Below are positions 5,750 to 14,236 of a stretch of 15,784 bases of DNA, one piece after another; position 1 is the stretch's first letter, and each line of letters begins with the position of its first letter. The stretch comes from an uncultured Candidatus Saccharibacteria bacterium (lineage in GTDB: Bacteria > Patescibacteria > Saccharimonadia > Saccharimonadales > JAEWBQ01): contig CAMPGV010000017.1 of assembly GCA_946885745.1 (NCBI GenBank), positions 1-15,784 of the forward strand. Direction: 5' to 3'. The notes beneath the pieces were generated by a model, which saw only the letters and a program-made list of their open reading frames with translations, was not told the DNA's origin and ran no database searches. The translations under genes and the position numbers were made by a program.

Positions 5750-7639
5750 TTACTTCTTGTCGTCGACAACTTCGCCTTCGACTGGACCGTCATCGGTCTT
5801 CTTATCACCACCTTCAGCTTCGGCATCTTTCGAAGCGGCTTCGTAAAGCTTGGCACCGATAGGCATGATCTTATCGTTGAGCGCCTTAAGTGCAGCTTCG
5901 AGCTCATCTTTGCCGGCATCAGCGTTATCTTTTACCTTCTTCGCTTCGGCCGCAGCCTCTTCGATTACCTTCTTATCGTCGTCGGAAATTTTATCCTTGT
6001 ACTCAGTTGGCATCTTCTCAGCCTGGTAGACAGCGTTTTCGAGCTGATTACGCGTATCGATTGCTTCGCGCTTCTTCTTGTCTTCTTCAGCGTGAAGCTC
6101 CGCTTCCTTCTGCGCCTTTTCGATATCTTCCTTACTCATGTTGCCGCTGTCCTGGATGGTTACTGAGTTTTCCTTGCCAGTACCCTTGTCTTTAGCCGTC
6201 ACATTGAGGATACCGTTAGCGTCGAGACTAAAGGTCACTTCGATCTGCGGCACGCCGCGAGGAGCTGGTGCGATACCATCGAGGATGAAACGACCAAGTG
6301 ACTTATTGTCAGCAGCCATTTCACGCTCACCCTGGAGGACGTGAATCTCGACCTGAGGCTGATTGTCAGCAGCAGTTGAGAACGTCTCACTCTTTGAAGT
6401 TGGGATGGTGCTGTTGCGTTCGATGAGCTTAGTAGAGACACCACCCATGGTTTCGATACCGAGTGAAAGTGGCGTCACGTCGAGAAGGAGAACATCCTTC
6501 ACGTCACCCTGGAGAACACCACCCTGGATTGCGGCACCAACAGCCACGACTTCGTCTGGGTTCACACCCTTGAGTGGATCTTTGCCGAAGATAGACTTCA
6601 CCTTTTCAACGACAGCTGGCATACGAGTCATACCACCAACGAGGACGACTTCGTCGATATCGCCTGCTGACATGTCAGCATCCTTGAGCGCCTTATGAAC
6701 AGGCTCGGCCAGGCGATCGATCAGATCAGCCACCAGCTCTTCGAGCTTACTGCGGGTTAGCTTATATTCGAAGTGCTTTGGACCATCGGCATCAGCTGTG
6801 ATGAACGGTAGGTTGATTTCAGTTTCTGACGTAGAAGAGAGTTCCTTCTTTGCCTTTTCGGCTTCGTCCTTAAGACGCTGCATGGCTGCCTTGTCGCCTT
6901 TAAGATCGATACCTTCCTGTTGCTTGAAAACTTCGAGGAAATGGTTAACGATACGGTTGTCAAAGTCTTCGCCGCCGAGGTGGGTATCACCATTGGTTGA
7001 GCGAACCTCAAACACACCATCACCAAGTTCAAGCACAGAAACGTCGAACGTACCACCACCGAGGTCGAAAACAGCGATCTTCTCATCCTTCTTACCTTCG
7101 AGGCCGTAGGCAAGTGCAGCGGCGGTTGGCTCGTTAATAATACGCTTCACCTCAAGGCCAGCAATCTTACCAGCGTCCTTAGTCGCTTGGCGCTGTGAGT
7201 CATCGAAATACGCAGGCACGGTAATAACCGCTTCGGTGACTTTTTCGCCCAGGAATGCTTCGGCATCAGCCTTAATCTTTGAAAGGATCATAGCTGACAC
7301 TTCTTCTGGAGTGTATTCCTTATCGCCCATCTTCACTGCCACGCCACCGTCTTTCTTGACGATTTCGTATGGCATAATGTCGTGGTCCTTCTGAACTTCC
7401 GCATCGCTAAACTTGCGGCCGATCAAACGTTTGACGCCATAGATAGTATCTTTCGCATTCGTCACGCGCTGGCGCTGCGCTACCTGGCCAACGAGACGCT
7501 CGCCTTTCTTGTTAATAGCCACAACACTAGGAGTAGTGCGGTTGCCTTCAGCATTTGCGATTACCTCAGGCTTACCTGCAACCATGTAGGCAAATGCACT
7601 GTTGGTCGTACCAAGGTCAATACCAATGATTTTTCCCAT
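5750..7639 (-). CDS. dnaK: Molecular chaperone DnaK (Hsp70)
   Basis: A 629-residue cytosolic Hsp70 that folds proteins through ATP-driven binding cycles with GrpE and DnaJ. The nucleotide-binding domain has GIDLGTTNS (6-14), [20 protein letters not shown] (138-157), [12 protein letters not shown] (168-179), the phosphate loop [10 protein letters not shown] (192-201) and [10 protein letters not shown] (332-341). The interdomain linker is [13 protein letters not shown] (382-394), followed by the substrate domain, helical lid and acidic end EVVDDKK. The segment around 76-104, missing from Bacillus-type DnaK, is present. AAAGGA lies 8 bases before the ATG. Transcription is under CIRCE/HrcA control. 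No dnaJ follows: a terminator and an opposing gene lie directly downstream. Confidence 0.99.
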   Translation of the reverse strand: MGKIIGIDLGTTNSAFAYMVAGKPEVIANAEGNRTTPSVVAINKKGERLVGQVAQRQRVTNAKDTIYGVKRLIGRKFSDAEVQKDHDIMPYEIVKKDGGVAVKMGDKEYTPEEVSAMILSKIKADAEAFLGEKVTEAVITVPAYFDDSQRQATKDAGKIAGLEVKRIINEPTAAALAYGLEGKKDEKIAVFDLGGGTFDVSVLELGDGVFEVRSTNGDTHLGGEDFDNRIVNHFLEVFKQQEGIDLKGDKAAMQRLKDEAEKAKKELSSTSETEINLPFITADADGPKHFEYKLTRSKLEELVADLIDRLAEPVHKALKDADMSAGDIDEVVLVGGMTRMPAVVEKVKSIFGKDPLKGVNPDEVVAVGAAIQGGVLQGDVKDVLLLDVTPLSLGIETMGGVSTKLIERNSTIPTSKSETFSTAADNQPQVEIHVLQGEREMAADNKSLGRFILDGIAPAPRGVPQIEVTFSLDANGILNVTAKDKGTGKENSVTIQDSGNMSKEDIEKAQKEAELHAEEDKKKREAIDTRNQLENAVYQAEKMPTEYKDKISDDDKKVIEEAAAEAKKVKDNADAGKDELEAALKALNDKIMPIGAKLYEAASKDAEAEGGDKKTDDGPVEGEVVDDKK

Positions 7640-7686
7640 ATTCGTTCCTTTCGTTAACTATCAGTCAAAGGGTTTCTACATCTATT

Positions 7687-7713
7687 TTAGCACTCACCTA
7701 CTGTGATTGCCAA
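7687..7713. promoter_or_regulatory. Second, degenerate CIRCE operator
   Basis: TTAGCACTC (7687-7695), 9 bases, GATTGCCAA (7705-7713). One half matches the CIRCE consensus 9/9 and the other 7/9, with the canonical 9-base spacing. It lies in the dnaK 5' UTR, with its centre 46 bp downstream of the perfect element's centre. Confidence 0.65.
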
Positions 7714-7720
7714 TAATTTT

Positions 7721-7750
7721 AGTCTAATAAAGTTAGCACTCTAATGTCAA
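7721..7750 (-). promoter_or_regulatory. dnaK vegetative promoter
   Basis: Minus-strand TTGACA (7745-7750), 18-base spacer, TAGACT (7721-7726, 4/6). The perfect -35 hexamer lies inside the spacer of the CIRCE element, so HrcA binding would block sigma contact directly. Confidence 0.7.
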
Positions 7751-7759
7751 GAGTGCTAA
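7733..7759. promoter_or_regulatory. Perfect CIRCE operator (HrcA site)
   Basis: TTAGCACTC (7733-7741), 9-base spacer, GAGTGCTAA (7751-7759): an exact match to the CIRCE consensus bound by the heat-shock repressor HrcA. It abuts the stop codon of the ABC permease gene (7760-7762), so there is no room for a terminator between the two transcription units. Confidence 0.97.
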
Positions 7760-9652
7760 CTAAGTATCATCACGCATATCTTTGATTGGACTACGAGCCA
7801 AGTTGCGTGCAAGCGGCAAGAGCATCCCAACCAGCCCGGACAATACAATTAATCCCACCAAAGCTAGAAGTGCGGTCCACCAAAAACCAATCATACTAAA
7901 ACGTAGTGCGTCATCAGCAAATGTGTAAATCAGATGAGCACGGACCGTGAAGTCGCCGGCAAACTTCGCCTCTATCCACCAAGCCGCCAGAAGACCAAGC
8001 ACCAACGAAACAATGGCTACGATTATCGTTAACATAACTGTGTACAGCGTATAAATGGAGCGGATGTCGCTACGTGTCGCTCCAATCGCACGAAAGACCG
8101 CGGTTTCACGTCGACTATCACCGATCACCCGACCGATCATGCCCATGAGAATGAGTGCCGCAATAAATGCCACTATCAAGGCAGCATACTGCAAGACCTG
8201 GACCGCTTGCTTTCGAATATCCTCAACCAAAACCGCATTACTCCCAAAGTAATTTGCTGATACCTTTCCTGGTTCGCAGTACATCATACTGCACCCCATT
8301 CCATCAACAAAGCGCTTCAGTTCTGCGACACTACTGAACTCAACGAGTCGACGATCCATATCATAGTTAAATGTTGTCGCATCCTGCACTACGGGGCGAA
8401 TCAACGACGCAAGCTCTTTGCTGTCAGGCATCGCGTCAAAAAGCTGCTGTGGCACTACCCACTGCCCTTCAAGCGTAGAACCGGCAATAGTCGTTAGCAA
8501 TCCATCAACACCAGAGAATGACTCTGCCGATAAGCCATTTGGTGAAATACCAACAACTCGGAATGTCAGCTTTCGCTGTACCGGTTCAGTCGCCTGCCCG
8601 AACTGTGCGGAAAATTGACTATACTTAGCAGCAAGCTGCTTCTCGCTTGTCGTCCGTACGTCGCGAACTACCGTCGCTGCAGCACACTCGCCCGCCGACG
8701 GTAATCCATAAATGAGTGACGGCTTCTGATAATCCTTATTGGATTTATTTTGGTCAATCTCCTTCGCCACGCGCAGAGCCTCATTGATCTGCTGCTGCGA
8801 GACGCTATTTCGATAGCAAGAGACGTACGTTGCCTGCTCAGCATGCGCTTTGACGTAGCGAAGCCGATCTAGTTTTTCTTCAGGGGTGGCCGAGTTGGGT
8901 AGACGCTTTAGACCAAGCGCTTTCTCCACTTGATTAAACGGCGCTATCACGGGAATTGCCGACGTATCAGGCTGGCGCGCAATCTGCTCAGCACCAAGCA
9001 TGAACGGCCTCACAACTGACTCATCAATGTATGACCAACCAAAATCGATAGTCATTTGCGACATATCGTTAGATGGTTCAGGGTCCTTTGTAAAATCTTC
9101 CTTGCCGTCGACGATTGGCTTAAGTCGACCATCGGCAATACTACTCTGCGCAACTGGGTATGTCCTGATAGGCCCATAGGAAGCTACTACTCTATCAACC
9201 TCATCTTCTGCACTAGGAAATGTCGCTACATACTCATTAAACGCCTGGGTTGCGGCTGGTGACGCCGGATTTAAAAACGACAGGTCATCACCGATATCAT
9301 TGATTGGCTGCTGTTCGGTTGCAGAATCATACTCAATACCTAGCTTTTTTGCAGCACTTTTCTTGTCAATTATCAGCTGGTCATAAATCTCTTGAGCACG
9401 TTTTTTGACACTCTCGGGAGTGTCAGGGCCTGGATAATGCTCCGGTGAGTACGAAACCATCGCCAAATATCGCTCCGAGAGAGTGCCGGCCGTAAATTTC
9501 TGTAAGCTCCCAGTCGCTCCCTGCAGTACAAAAAGCGCCAGAGCTATCACGCCAAAAAGGAGGCTCGCAATAACGACTGTCACCATCGTCCGGATACGAC
9601 GAGTGCGCAGTTTTGTATAAGCTAACGTAAACGCGTCACGAATTCCGATCAT
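7760..9652 (-). CDS. ABC transporter permease of the MacB/FtsX type
   Basis: A 630-residue membrane protein, partner of the ATPase encoded just upstream. One N-terminal helix (about 24-44) is followed by a very large external domain (about 45-485). Three C-terminal helices (about 486-508, 534-558, 586-612) flank the cytoplasmic coupling segment GDSRRETAVFRAIGATRSDI, which is the FtsX/MacB fold signature. Four cysteines all lie in the external domain (in YVSCY, AGECA and MGCSMMYC), so disulfides are likely. The external domain is roughly twice the usual MacB size. Such systems do not pump through a channel but transmit ATP-driven motion to extracytoplasmic partners, for example peptide or lipoprotein export or hydrolase activation. 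The substrate is unknown. The start overlaps the ATPase stop (ATGA). Confidence 0.88.
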   Translation of the reverse strand: MIGIRDAFTLAYTKLRTRRIRTMVTVVIASLLFGVIALALFVLQGATGSLQKFTAGTLSERYLAMVSYSPEHYPGPDTPESVKKRAQEIYDQLIIDKKSAAKKLGIEYDSATEQQPINDIGDDLSFLNPASPAATQAFNEYVATFPSAEDEVDRVVASYGPIRTYPVAQSSIADGRLKPIVDGKEDFTKDPEPSNDMSQMTIDFGWSYIDESVVRPFMLGAEQIARQPDTSAIPVIAPFNQVEKALGLKRLPNSATPEEKLDRLRYVKAHAEQATYVSCYRNSVSQQQINEALRVAKEIDQNKSNKDYQKPSLIYGLPSAGECAAATVVRDVRTTSEKQLAAKYSQFSAQFGQATEPVQRKLTFRVVGISPNGLSAESFSGVDGLLTTIAGSTLEGQWVVPQQLFDAMPDSKELASLIRPVVQDATTFNYDMDRRLVEFSSVAELKRFVDGMGCSMMYCEPGKVSANYFGSNAVLVEDIRKQAVQVLQYAALIVAFIAALILMGMIGRVIGDSRRETAVFRAIGATRSDIRSIYTLYTVMLTIIVAIVSLVLGLLAAWWIEAKFAGDFTVRAHLIYTFADDALRFSMIGFWWTALLALVGLIVLSGLVGMLLPLARNLARSPIKDMRDDT

Positions 9653-10464
9653 ATGATTACTCCATCTTTTAATCGAACCTCACGGTCTGCGCGTGCGGCA
9701 ATACCCGGATCATGAGTAACAACAACAATGGTCGTACCAAACTGCTTTCGGATCTCTTCAAACAACTCAATAATTGCAGCACCATTGTGGCTATCGAGAT
9801 TTCCTGTCGGCTCATCGGCGAGAAGAATCTTTGGCTGGTTCATCAGTGCCCGTGCCACGGCTACGCGCTGCATCTGCCCGCCCGAAAGCTCTCTTGGCAA
9901 ATGACGCATCCTATCGTCAATTCCAACCGCGTCAGCCAGTTCAACGGCTTTTACTTGACGCTGACGCCGCTTCGCCCGAGCAAACATTGCTGGTACTTCG
10001 AGATTAGTGGCAACTTTTAAAAATGGCTGCAGGTAAAAAAACTGGAAAACAAACCCGATTGTCTGGCCACGAAATTTTGACAGCTTTCCATCACGCAGCT
10101 TACTAAGGTTGACCCCATCCACCTCAACCACTCCACTGGTCGGCTTATCAAGTCCACCAAGCATTTGAAGCAGCGTTGACTTACCACTACCGCTAGTGCC
10201 AGTCAAGGCGACAAATTCTCCTTCACGAATCTCAACAGACACACCGGCAAGCGCTTGTACTTTTTGTCGGCCAATTTTGTACTGCTTCGTGAGATTGGTC
10301 ACTTTTATAATAATTGGTGCCGTCGACGCAACTTTTGGTCGCTGCTCACGACGTCGCGCTACTCCAACGTACTCACGGATGGCTCGCACCGCCTGGACCG
10401 CATCACCATCGAAAATAGCAAGAAAACGCTCAATATCCCCACTGCCCACCGGTAGATTTGCCAT
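9649..10464 (-). CDS. ABC transporter ATP-binding protein (MacB/LolD/FtsE-like)
   Basis: A 271-residue ATPase that powers the downstream permease. Motifs: Walker [10 protein letters not shown] (89-97), Q-loop FVFQFF with Gln141, signature [15 protein letters not shown] (193-207), Walker [13 protein letters not shown] (213-224) and switch His251 in VVTHD. It has an unusual N-terminal extension of about 50 residues ([11 protein letters not shown]…[13 protein letters not shown]) before the ABC core, predicted helical and ending in a basic cluster. I chose the ATG at 10464; a TTG at 10485 in the same frame would add seven residues. A TATACT box at 10474-10479 would give a transcript starting almost at the ATG. 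The gene could also be read from the tail-fibre cassette, whose last stop is 55 bases upstream. Confidence 0.9.
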   Translation of the reverse strand: MANLPVGSGDIERFLAIFDGDAVQAVRAIREYVGVARRREQRPKVASTAPIIIKVTNLTKQYKIGRQKVQALAGVSVEIREGEFVALTGTSGSGKSTLLQMLGGLDKPTSGVVEVDGVNLSKLRDGKLSKFRGQTIGFVFQFFYLQPFLKVATNLEVPAMFARAKRRQRQVKAVELADAVGIDDRMRHLPRELSGGQMQRVAVARALMNQPKILLADEPTGNLDSHNGAAIIELFEEIRKQFGTTIVVVTHDPGIAARADREVRLKDGVII

Positions 10465-10473
10465 AGTGCTCTC

Positions 10474-10479
10474 AGTATA
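10474..10479 (-). promoter_or_regulatory. Possible -10 box of the ABC transporter operon
   Basis: TATACT on the minus strand, in the context GGTATACTGAG. The same GGTATACT core precedes the fibre gene at 14205-14210. The -35 region is poor (TAGTAT). It would yield a nearly leaderless mRNA. Confidence 0.3.
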
Positions 10480-10519
10480 CCCCAAGCGTAAGCGTTATAC
10501 TACAACGACGCCACGTCCG

Positions 10520-11932
10520 CTAATACCGAGTCCCCCAGCCCCGATACCGCAGCTTCGATGGCGTCAGGACTTCAATCGATTGTCGTGATAAGAGACGGTT
10601 GCCAGACGCGCTGACCGTAATAGCCTCGACCGACTGGCGCGACAGGAGACGATTACCCATCGTACTGGCTGCAATTACCTCAAGAGATTGCCGAGACAAC
10701 GAGCGCGTTATTGCAACCGGCGATGATGCAATAACAAGCAGTGTATATTGATAGCCGCTACCACCACCAGGAGCATTGAAAGCATAGGACGCATTCACGA
10801 TGTCATAGCCAAGCGCTTCGTGTGCGATAACTCCTGAGAAGGCTGTCGTACCACCCGAGCCACTAGCATCTACCGTCGTGCCAGGCACGACAGGTACGTT
10901 ATTTGCAGCACGGTTGGCACCGAGAGCTAATACCCAGTCCCCGTTACTTGCCGACCCTAGATCATTTGGCTGATACGACGCGCCAGAGCTCGACCAGTCA
11001 TGACTCATGCGCCGTATGCCATACCCGGGTGTTACAAGCGCAATCAGCTGTAGCACACCCGACTGATTACCGCTCCACGTCACTGTAACGACTGAACCAG
11101 CGTCACCTGCGCTAGCGGTCTTTGCAGCCACAAACGAGCCGACATTCATACCCGAATTAGCGTACAGCGAACTCCAGCCACTCGGCATCGTTGGCGCCCA
11201 AGCGCCCACTGCCTGCAAGATAAGATAATCGCCTTCTTGAATTGTTGCTGGAATAGTAATCGTTGTACTCACCCCATTAACAAACACCTGCGCCTTATCA
11301 CGAAGCGAGATAGCACTCACGGCTGCCGGCGGCGTCTCGCCGGCAATAACCAGTGTCGAATATGAGTAACCCTGTGTGGAACCGCCAGATGGAGAAGTAA
11401 AGCTCGCCTGCAAGCCGGGCGTATCAGCAGCAAGTACTTCATGAGCAATTACGCCACCCATATTAGTTGAGCCACTACCCGATATGTCGACCGATCCACG
11501 ACTAATCGCAGGTGCACCACCGCCACTTCGGTTGGCGCCAAGGTATAGCACCATATCACCATTTAGCGCATTTAATGCACCTGGCGATGCATTACCGCCG
11601 CTACTAGCCCATAAATTCGCAACCCCCCGGACCCCAAGACTACCCGTGACGGCAATCATCGTCATCACCGCCTGACTGGCACCTGACCATGATATCGATA
11701 CGGATGTACCAGCATCGCCGCTTCCCGCCGTTTTGGTTGCCACAAAACACCCGACATTCGTACCGGACCGTGTATAGTATTTTGTCCAGCCAGCAGGCAA
11801 TGACGGCGTAAAGTAACCCGCGACATGCAGCACCAATAAGTCACCCGTTTGCGCTGCAACCGGAATAGTGATCGAACTAGTCGTGCCGCTTGTGAGAAAA
11901 GCCTGTGCCGTTGCGCGAATCGTTGCTGCCAT
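10520..11932 (-). CDS. Phage-tail-like protein with two tandem copies of one domain and C-terminal 18-residue repeats
   Basis: A 470-residue protein with no signal peptide or membrane span. Two homologous domains of about 195 residues (about 1-198 and 206-403) share a run of landmarks: IPVAAQTGDLLVL / IPATIQEGDYLIL, LPAGWTKYY / MPSGWSSLY, GSGDAGTSVSISWSG / SAGDAGSVVTVTWSG, LYLGANR / LALGANR, GGVIAHEVL / SGVIAHEAL. This GWT-type beta domain resembles minor tail proteins of actinobacterial phages. The C-terminus has three LSRQS-h-E repeats of 18 residues (from about 409) and ends VLTPSKLRYRGWGTRY, a tag shared with the 82-residue protein. It starts 8 bases after the preceding stop without a clear ribosome binding site, so it is likely translated by coupling. 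Role inferred: outer tail, baseplate or adhesion component. Confidence 0.7.
   Translation of the reverse strand: MAATIRATAQAFLTSGTTSSITIPVAAQTGDLLVLHVAGYFTPSLPAGWTKYYTRSGTNVGCFVATKTAGSGDAGTSVSISWSGASQAVMTMIAVTGSLGVRGVANLWASSGGNASPGALNALNGDMVLYLGANRSGGGAPAISRGSVDISGSGSTNMGGVIAHEVLAADTPGLQASFTSPSGGSTQGYSYSTLVIAGETPPAAVSAISLRDKAQVFVNGVSTTITIPATIQEGDYLILQAVGAWAPTMPSGWSSLYANSGMNVGSFVAAKTASAGDAGSVVTVTWSGNQSGVLQLIALVTPGYGIRRMSHDWSSSGASYQPNDLGSASNGDWVLALGANRAANNVPVVPGTTVDASGSGGTTAFSGVIAHEALGYDIVNASYAFNAPGGGSGYQYTLLVIASSPVAITRSLSRQSLEVIAASTMGNRLLSRQSVEAITVSASGNRLLSRQSIEVLTPSKLRYRGWGTRY
10523..10708 (-). repeat. 18-residue (54-bp) repeats and GWG tag at the end of the 470-residue protein
   Basis: Three units with the core (R)xLSRQS-h-E-h begin at about residues 409, 427 and 445. 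The second and third both begin NRLLSRQS. The last unit runs into VLTPSKL-x-Y-R-GWG. The same period and ending appear in the 82-residue protein at 14261-14473. Confidence 0.75.
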
Positions 11933-11940
11933 CGTCGCTA

Positions 11941-12897
11941 CTACGAGGTCTGTACACCGAATTCAGCTGTATTAACATCAGTGGGTGTCCACGGTGCATT
12001 ATCACTCGGTCGTGTCTGATATATATCTGTTGCAGCTACCCATGACGCTGATAGCATTTGCGGCTGAGCATTTGCATAATCAGTTGAGCCCATACGCACA
12101 ACTGTAGCAAGGCCGGCTGCAACTGGAGCGTCCTTTGAGGCGTAGTTTGTTACCGCAACCGCATGAACCGATGACGTATTAGCCGTAAGCTGCTGGTATT
12201 TGTAACTATCTTTTACACCGGCGGCACCAGAGAAAACGTAGGATGTTGTGTCTGGGGTCGCTTCATTCACACGATTGTAATGAGTTGTCCCCGAATCAGG
12301 TGACATTGCAAGATTTGCTCCGTCCGATGAGGGCAAAAGGGTCTGTACTCGTACATCGCCGAGATAATTATTATTGGTCGCCCCGGTTGAGTCCAGCACA
12401 TACAGATCATCTATCCAGTATTGATTCCCGCTAGGATAATCAAAGGCAAGTGACGATACCGATGCTGTCGTCGGTACATTACCGTTTACGCGCAAGACAC
12501 CGTCGACTCGTATTTCACATGCTCCCGTGCCTGGCGTATATTTCAATTCAATATAACGCCACACACCAGCCGCCGACCAGGCTGGGCCGGTGGAAATAGC
12601 TATCTGCGCATTATTGTCGCTGCGGTAGAGTGCAATATACCCACCGGACACTAGACCAACACGTGCCATGCCACTCGTCATCAAGGAAACCGTTGTCGCT
12701 GTTTGCGATGAGCTAATAGCAACACCGATCACGATGGTATTGGTCAGCGCGCCTGGGTAGGACCGTGTCATCACTCCCCACTGATTGAGCGCCGCTCTTC
12801 CGCCAAACCGGCCAGTCACAGTCCCGCCACCGAAGTTATTCCAGCCCTTAGCCGTCGTCAGGCCATCATCGAAGCCTTCCATGAATATCAGTGCCAT
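11941..12897 (-). CDS. Lectin-fold-like phage tail protein, paralogue 2
   Basis: A 318-residue protein with no export signal. It opens MALIFMEGFDDG. A jelly-roll-like region follows with YIALYRSDNN, WRYIELKYTPGTGACEIRVDG (Trp/Glu/Asp pattern of concanavalin-like domains) and YWIDDLYVLDSTG. Next come LGDVRVQTLLPSSDG and a C-terminal part ending in NAPWT…EFGVQTS. The arrangement IDDLY-x-D-x-TG-NN-LGDVRVQTLLP is a pattern I recognise from prophage minor tail proteins. It is a paralogue of the 356-residue protein at 14482-15552. Its ATG follows the fibre gene's TAA with no gap, and GAGGTGGT precedes it, so the two are coupled. It probably binds carbohydrate on a virion or tail-like particle. No active-site motif is visible. 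Confidence 0.7.
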   Translation of the reverse strand: MALIFMEGFDDGLTTAKGWNNFGGGTVTGRFGGRAALNQWGVMTRSYPGALTNTIVIGVAISSSQTATTVSLMTSGMARVGLVSGGYIALYRSDNNAQIAISTGPAWSAAGVWRYIELKYTPGTGACEIRVDGVLRVNGNVPTTASVSSLAFDYPSGNQYWIDDLYVLDSTGATNNNYLGDVRVQTLLPSSDGANLAMSPDSGTTHYNRVNEATPDTTSYVFSGAAGVKDSYKYQQLTANTSSVHAVAVTNYASKDAPVAAGLATVVRMGSTDYANAQPQMLSASWVAATDIYQTRPSDNAPWTPTDVNTAEFGVQTS

Positions 12898-14163
12898 TTA
12901 CACCACCTCTAACTGAACTGTTAAATCGCTACCAGGAATTATTGACCCTACCTGGGCGACGTCAACGGTTACATATGCCCCTGCCGCAACCGACGTAATG
13001 TTCATATTTGTCACATACCCAGAAGTCATTGACCCAGCAGAAATCGTAGGGCGATTTGCCTGAGTAGTGAAAATAGTCGTACCATTTACTTTAATATCGA
13101 CAATCAAAGACGCTCCGGTTGGTGCCGTTCCGACAGACGCACGAACCCCATTGATAGTCCAGGCACTTGAGCGGTTGTTATAAAGTCGATGCGTGCCCGT
13201 TTCAACAGCAATGCTCCCGGTCGAAGAAAAGGTATGCATCTGTATCGTGGCCGGTAGTTGGGTAGTCGGCACTTTGCCGCCAGTGTCTAGCGAAGCGTAG
13301 CCGTTCGCCACACCTTTGTTCACTGCCTGCTCTGCACCCGTAATACGACTGTCATTACCCTCTGCGACCGTACCAGCAGCTGTACCAAAGTTTACCGCCA
13401 ATGTTCGGTTGGCAGAAAGATCTCCCCCGCCGGTCAAGCCAGCGCCTGTAGAAATTGTGGTCGCTGTGGCTGCTTTATTAATAAGACCCGGAACTGTCGG
13501 CGAGGCGGCCGTGCCACCAAGGTCACCGGAGAGCTGAATAAGTCCTCTTGTCGTTGTCGTAGCATCCGGCGGCGCTACCGCTGGCGGTAGCTGCGAAGCA
13601 GGCACGAGGCCATCGCTGCCAAGAGATGCATAGCCATTAGCCGCACCCTTATTCGCAATTTGCTCAGCACCCGCAATACGCGCGTCATTTCCTGCAGCTA
13701 CTGTTCCATCGGTTGTACCAAAATTAACAGCCAAAGTCCGATTGGCGCTCAGATTACCGCCGCCAGTCAAGCCAGCTCCAGCGCTAATTGTCATTGCCGC
13801 CGCAGCTTTATCGGCAAGACCTGGAACCGTCGGCGCAGTGGCGGTGCCACCCAAATCACCAGAGAGCTGAATAAGCCCCTTGGTAGCTGTAGAGGCGTCT
13901 GGTGGCGAAGTTATCGATGGCAACTGCGAGCTAGTCACGAGGCCGTCAGTCCCTAGAGTTGCAACACCATTGGGCTGCGCTTTTTCATTTGCTTGGATAT
14001 AAGTTTGAGCTAACTTACTGGCCATAATAGAGCCGTTAGGAATGGCCTTGATGACAGAACCGTCTTTTAATTCCCCGTCCCCGCTAAGCGACACACTCAA
14101 ATAGTCGTTGAGGATATCCCCCCATTGCCCTTGATCTGAACCAGGTATCGGTAATCGTGCCAT
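12898..14163 (-). CDS. Tail-fibre protein with 111-residue tandem repeats and receptor-tip-like domain
   Basis: A 421-residue fibre-like protein, without signal peptide, very rich in Gly, Ala, Thr and Ser. The N-terminus RLPIPGSDQGQWGDILNDYL (3-22) is a base module common in phage-like fibres. Two exactly 111-residue repeats (65-175, 176-286), each with GLIQLSGDLGGTA, PTVPGL, GLTGGG, SANRTLAVNFGT and GNDxRI, form the shaft, followed by the start of a third (287-308). The C-terminal domain (309-421) contains SVGTAPTGASLIVDIKVNG, TTIFTTQANRPTI and VDVAQVGS, a tip domain seen in phage tail proteins. It probably trimerises and contacts a receptor. A TATACT box (14205-14210) precedes it, but no good ribosome binding site does. 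A bacterial surface-adhesion role is possible only if another route exports it. Confidence 0.78.
   Translation of the reverse strand: MARLPIPGSDQGQWGDILNDYLSVSLSGDGELKDGSVIKAIPNGSIMASKLAQTYIQANEKAQPNGVATLGTDGLVTSSQLPSITSPPDASTATKGLIQLSGDLGGTATAPTVPGLADKAAAAMTISAGAGLTGGGNLSANRTLAVNFGTTDGTVAAGNDARIAGAEQIANKGAANGYASLGSDGLVPASQLPPAVAPPDATTTTRGLIQLSGDLGGTAASPTVPGLINKAATATTISTGAGLTGGGDLSANRTLAVNFGTAAGTVAEGNDSRITGAEQAVNKGVANGYASLDTGGKVPTTQLPATIQMHTFSSTGSIAVETGTHRLYNNRSSAWTINGVRASVGTAPTGASLIVDIKVNGTTIFTTQANRPTISAGSMTSGYVTNMNITSVAAGAYVTVDVAQVGSIIPGSDLTVQLEVV
13306..13638 (-). repeat. Fibre repeat, second 333-bp unit
   Basis: Encodes residues 176-286, from NGYASLGSDG to NKGVA. It aligns without gaps to the first unit (65-175), so it is an in-frame 333-bp duplication. 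Many codons differ, so the duplication is not recent. Confidence 0.85.
13639..13971 (-). repeat. Fibre repeat, first 333-bp unit
   Basis: Encodes residues 65-175, from NGVATLGTDG to NKGAA, equal in length to the unit that follows it. Shared blocks are GLIQLSGDLGGTA, PTVPGL, SANRTLAVNFGT and GLTGGG. Confidence 0.85.
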
Positions 14164-14204
14164 TATTTTGCTTTTGCGGCGACCTATTTATTCTGATTGT
14201 GCTT

Positions 14205-14233
14205 AGTATACCACCACTACTAACTGAGTTCTA
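14205..14233 (-). promoter_or_regulatory. Possible promoter inside the tail-fibre cassette
   Basis: Minus-strand TAGAAC (14228-14233), 17 bases, TATACT (14205-14210), in the 73-base gap before the fibre gene. The -10 is good and the -35 poor (3/6). The GGTATACT context recurs before the ABC ATPase gene. Confidence 0.35.
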
Positions 14234-14236
14234 CTG

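Noticed and set aside
13660..13956. Plus-strand frame across the fibre repeats
   Set aside because: It is an antisense shadow of the first repeat unit; the open frame follows from the biased codon use of the Gly/Ala/Thr-rich fibre gene.
12898..14163. Fibre repeats as a CRISPR-like or satellite array
   Set aside because: There are only two 333-bp units, in frame and diverged at the codon level; these are protein repeats, and no short-repeat/spacer pattern occurs anywhere in the window.
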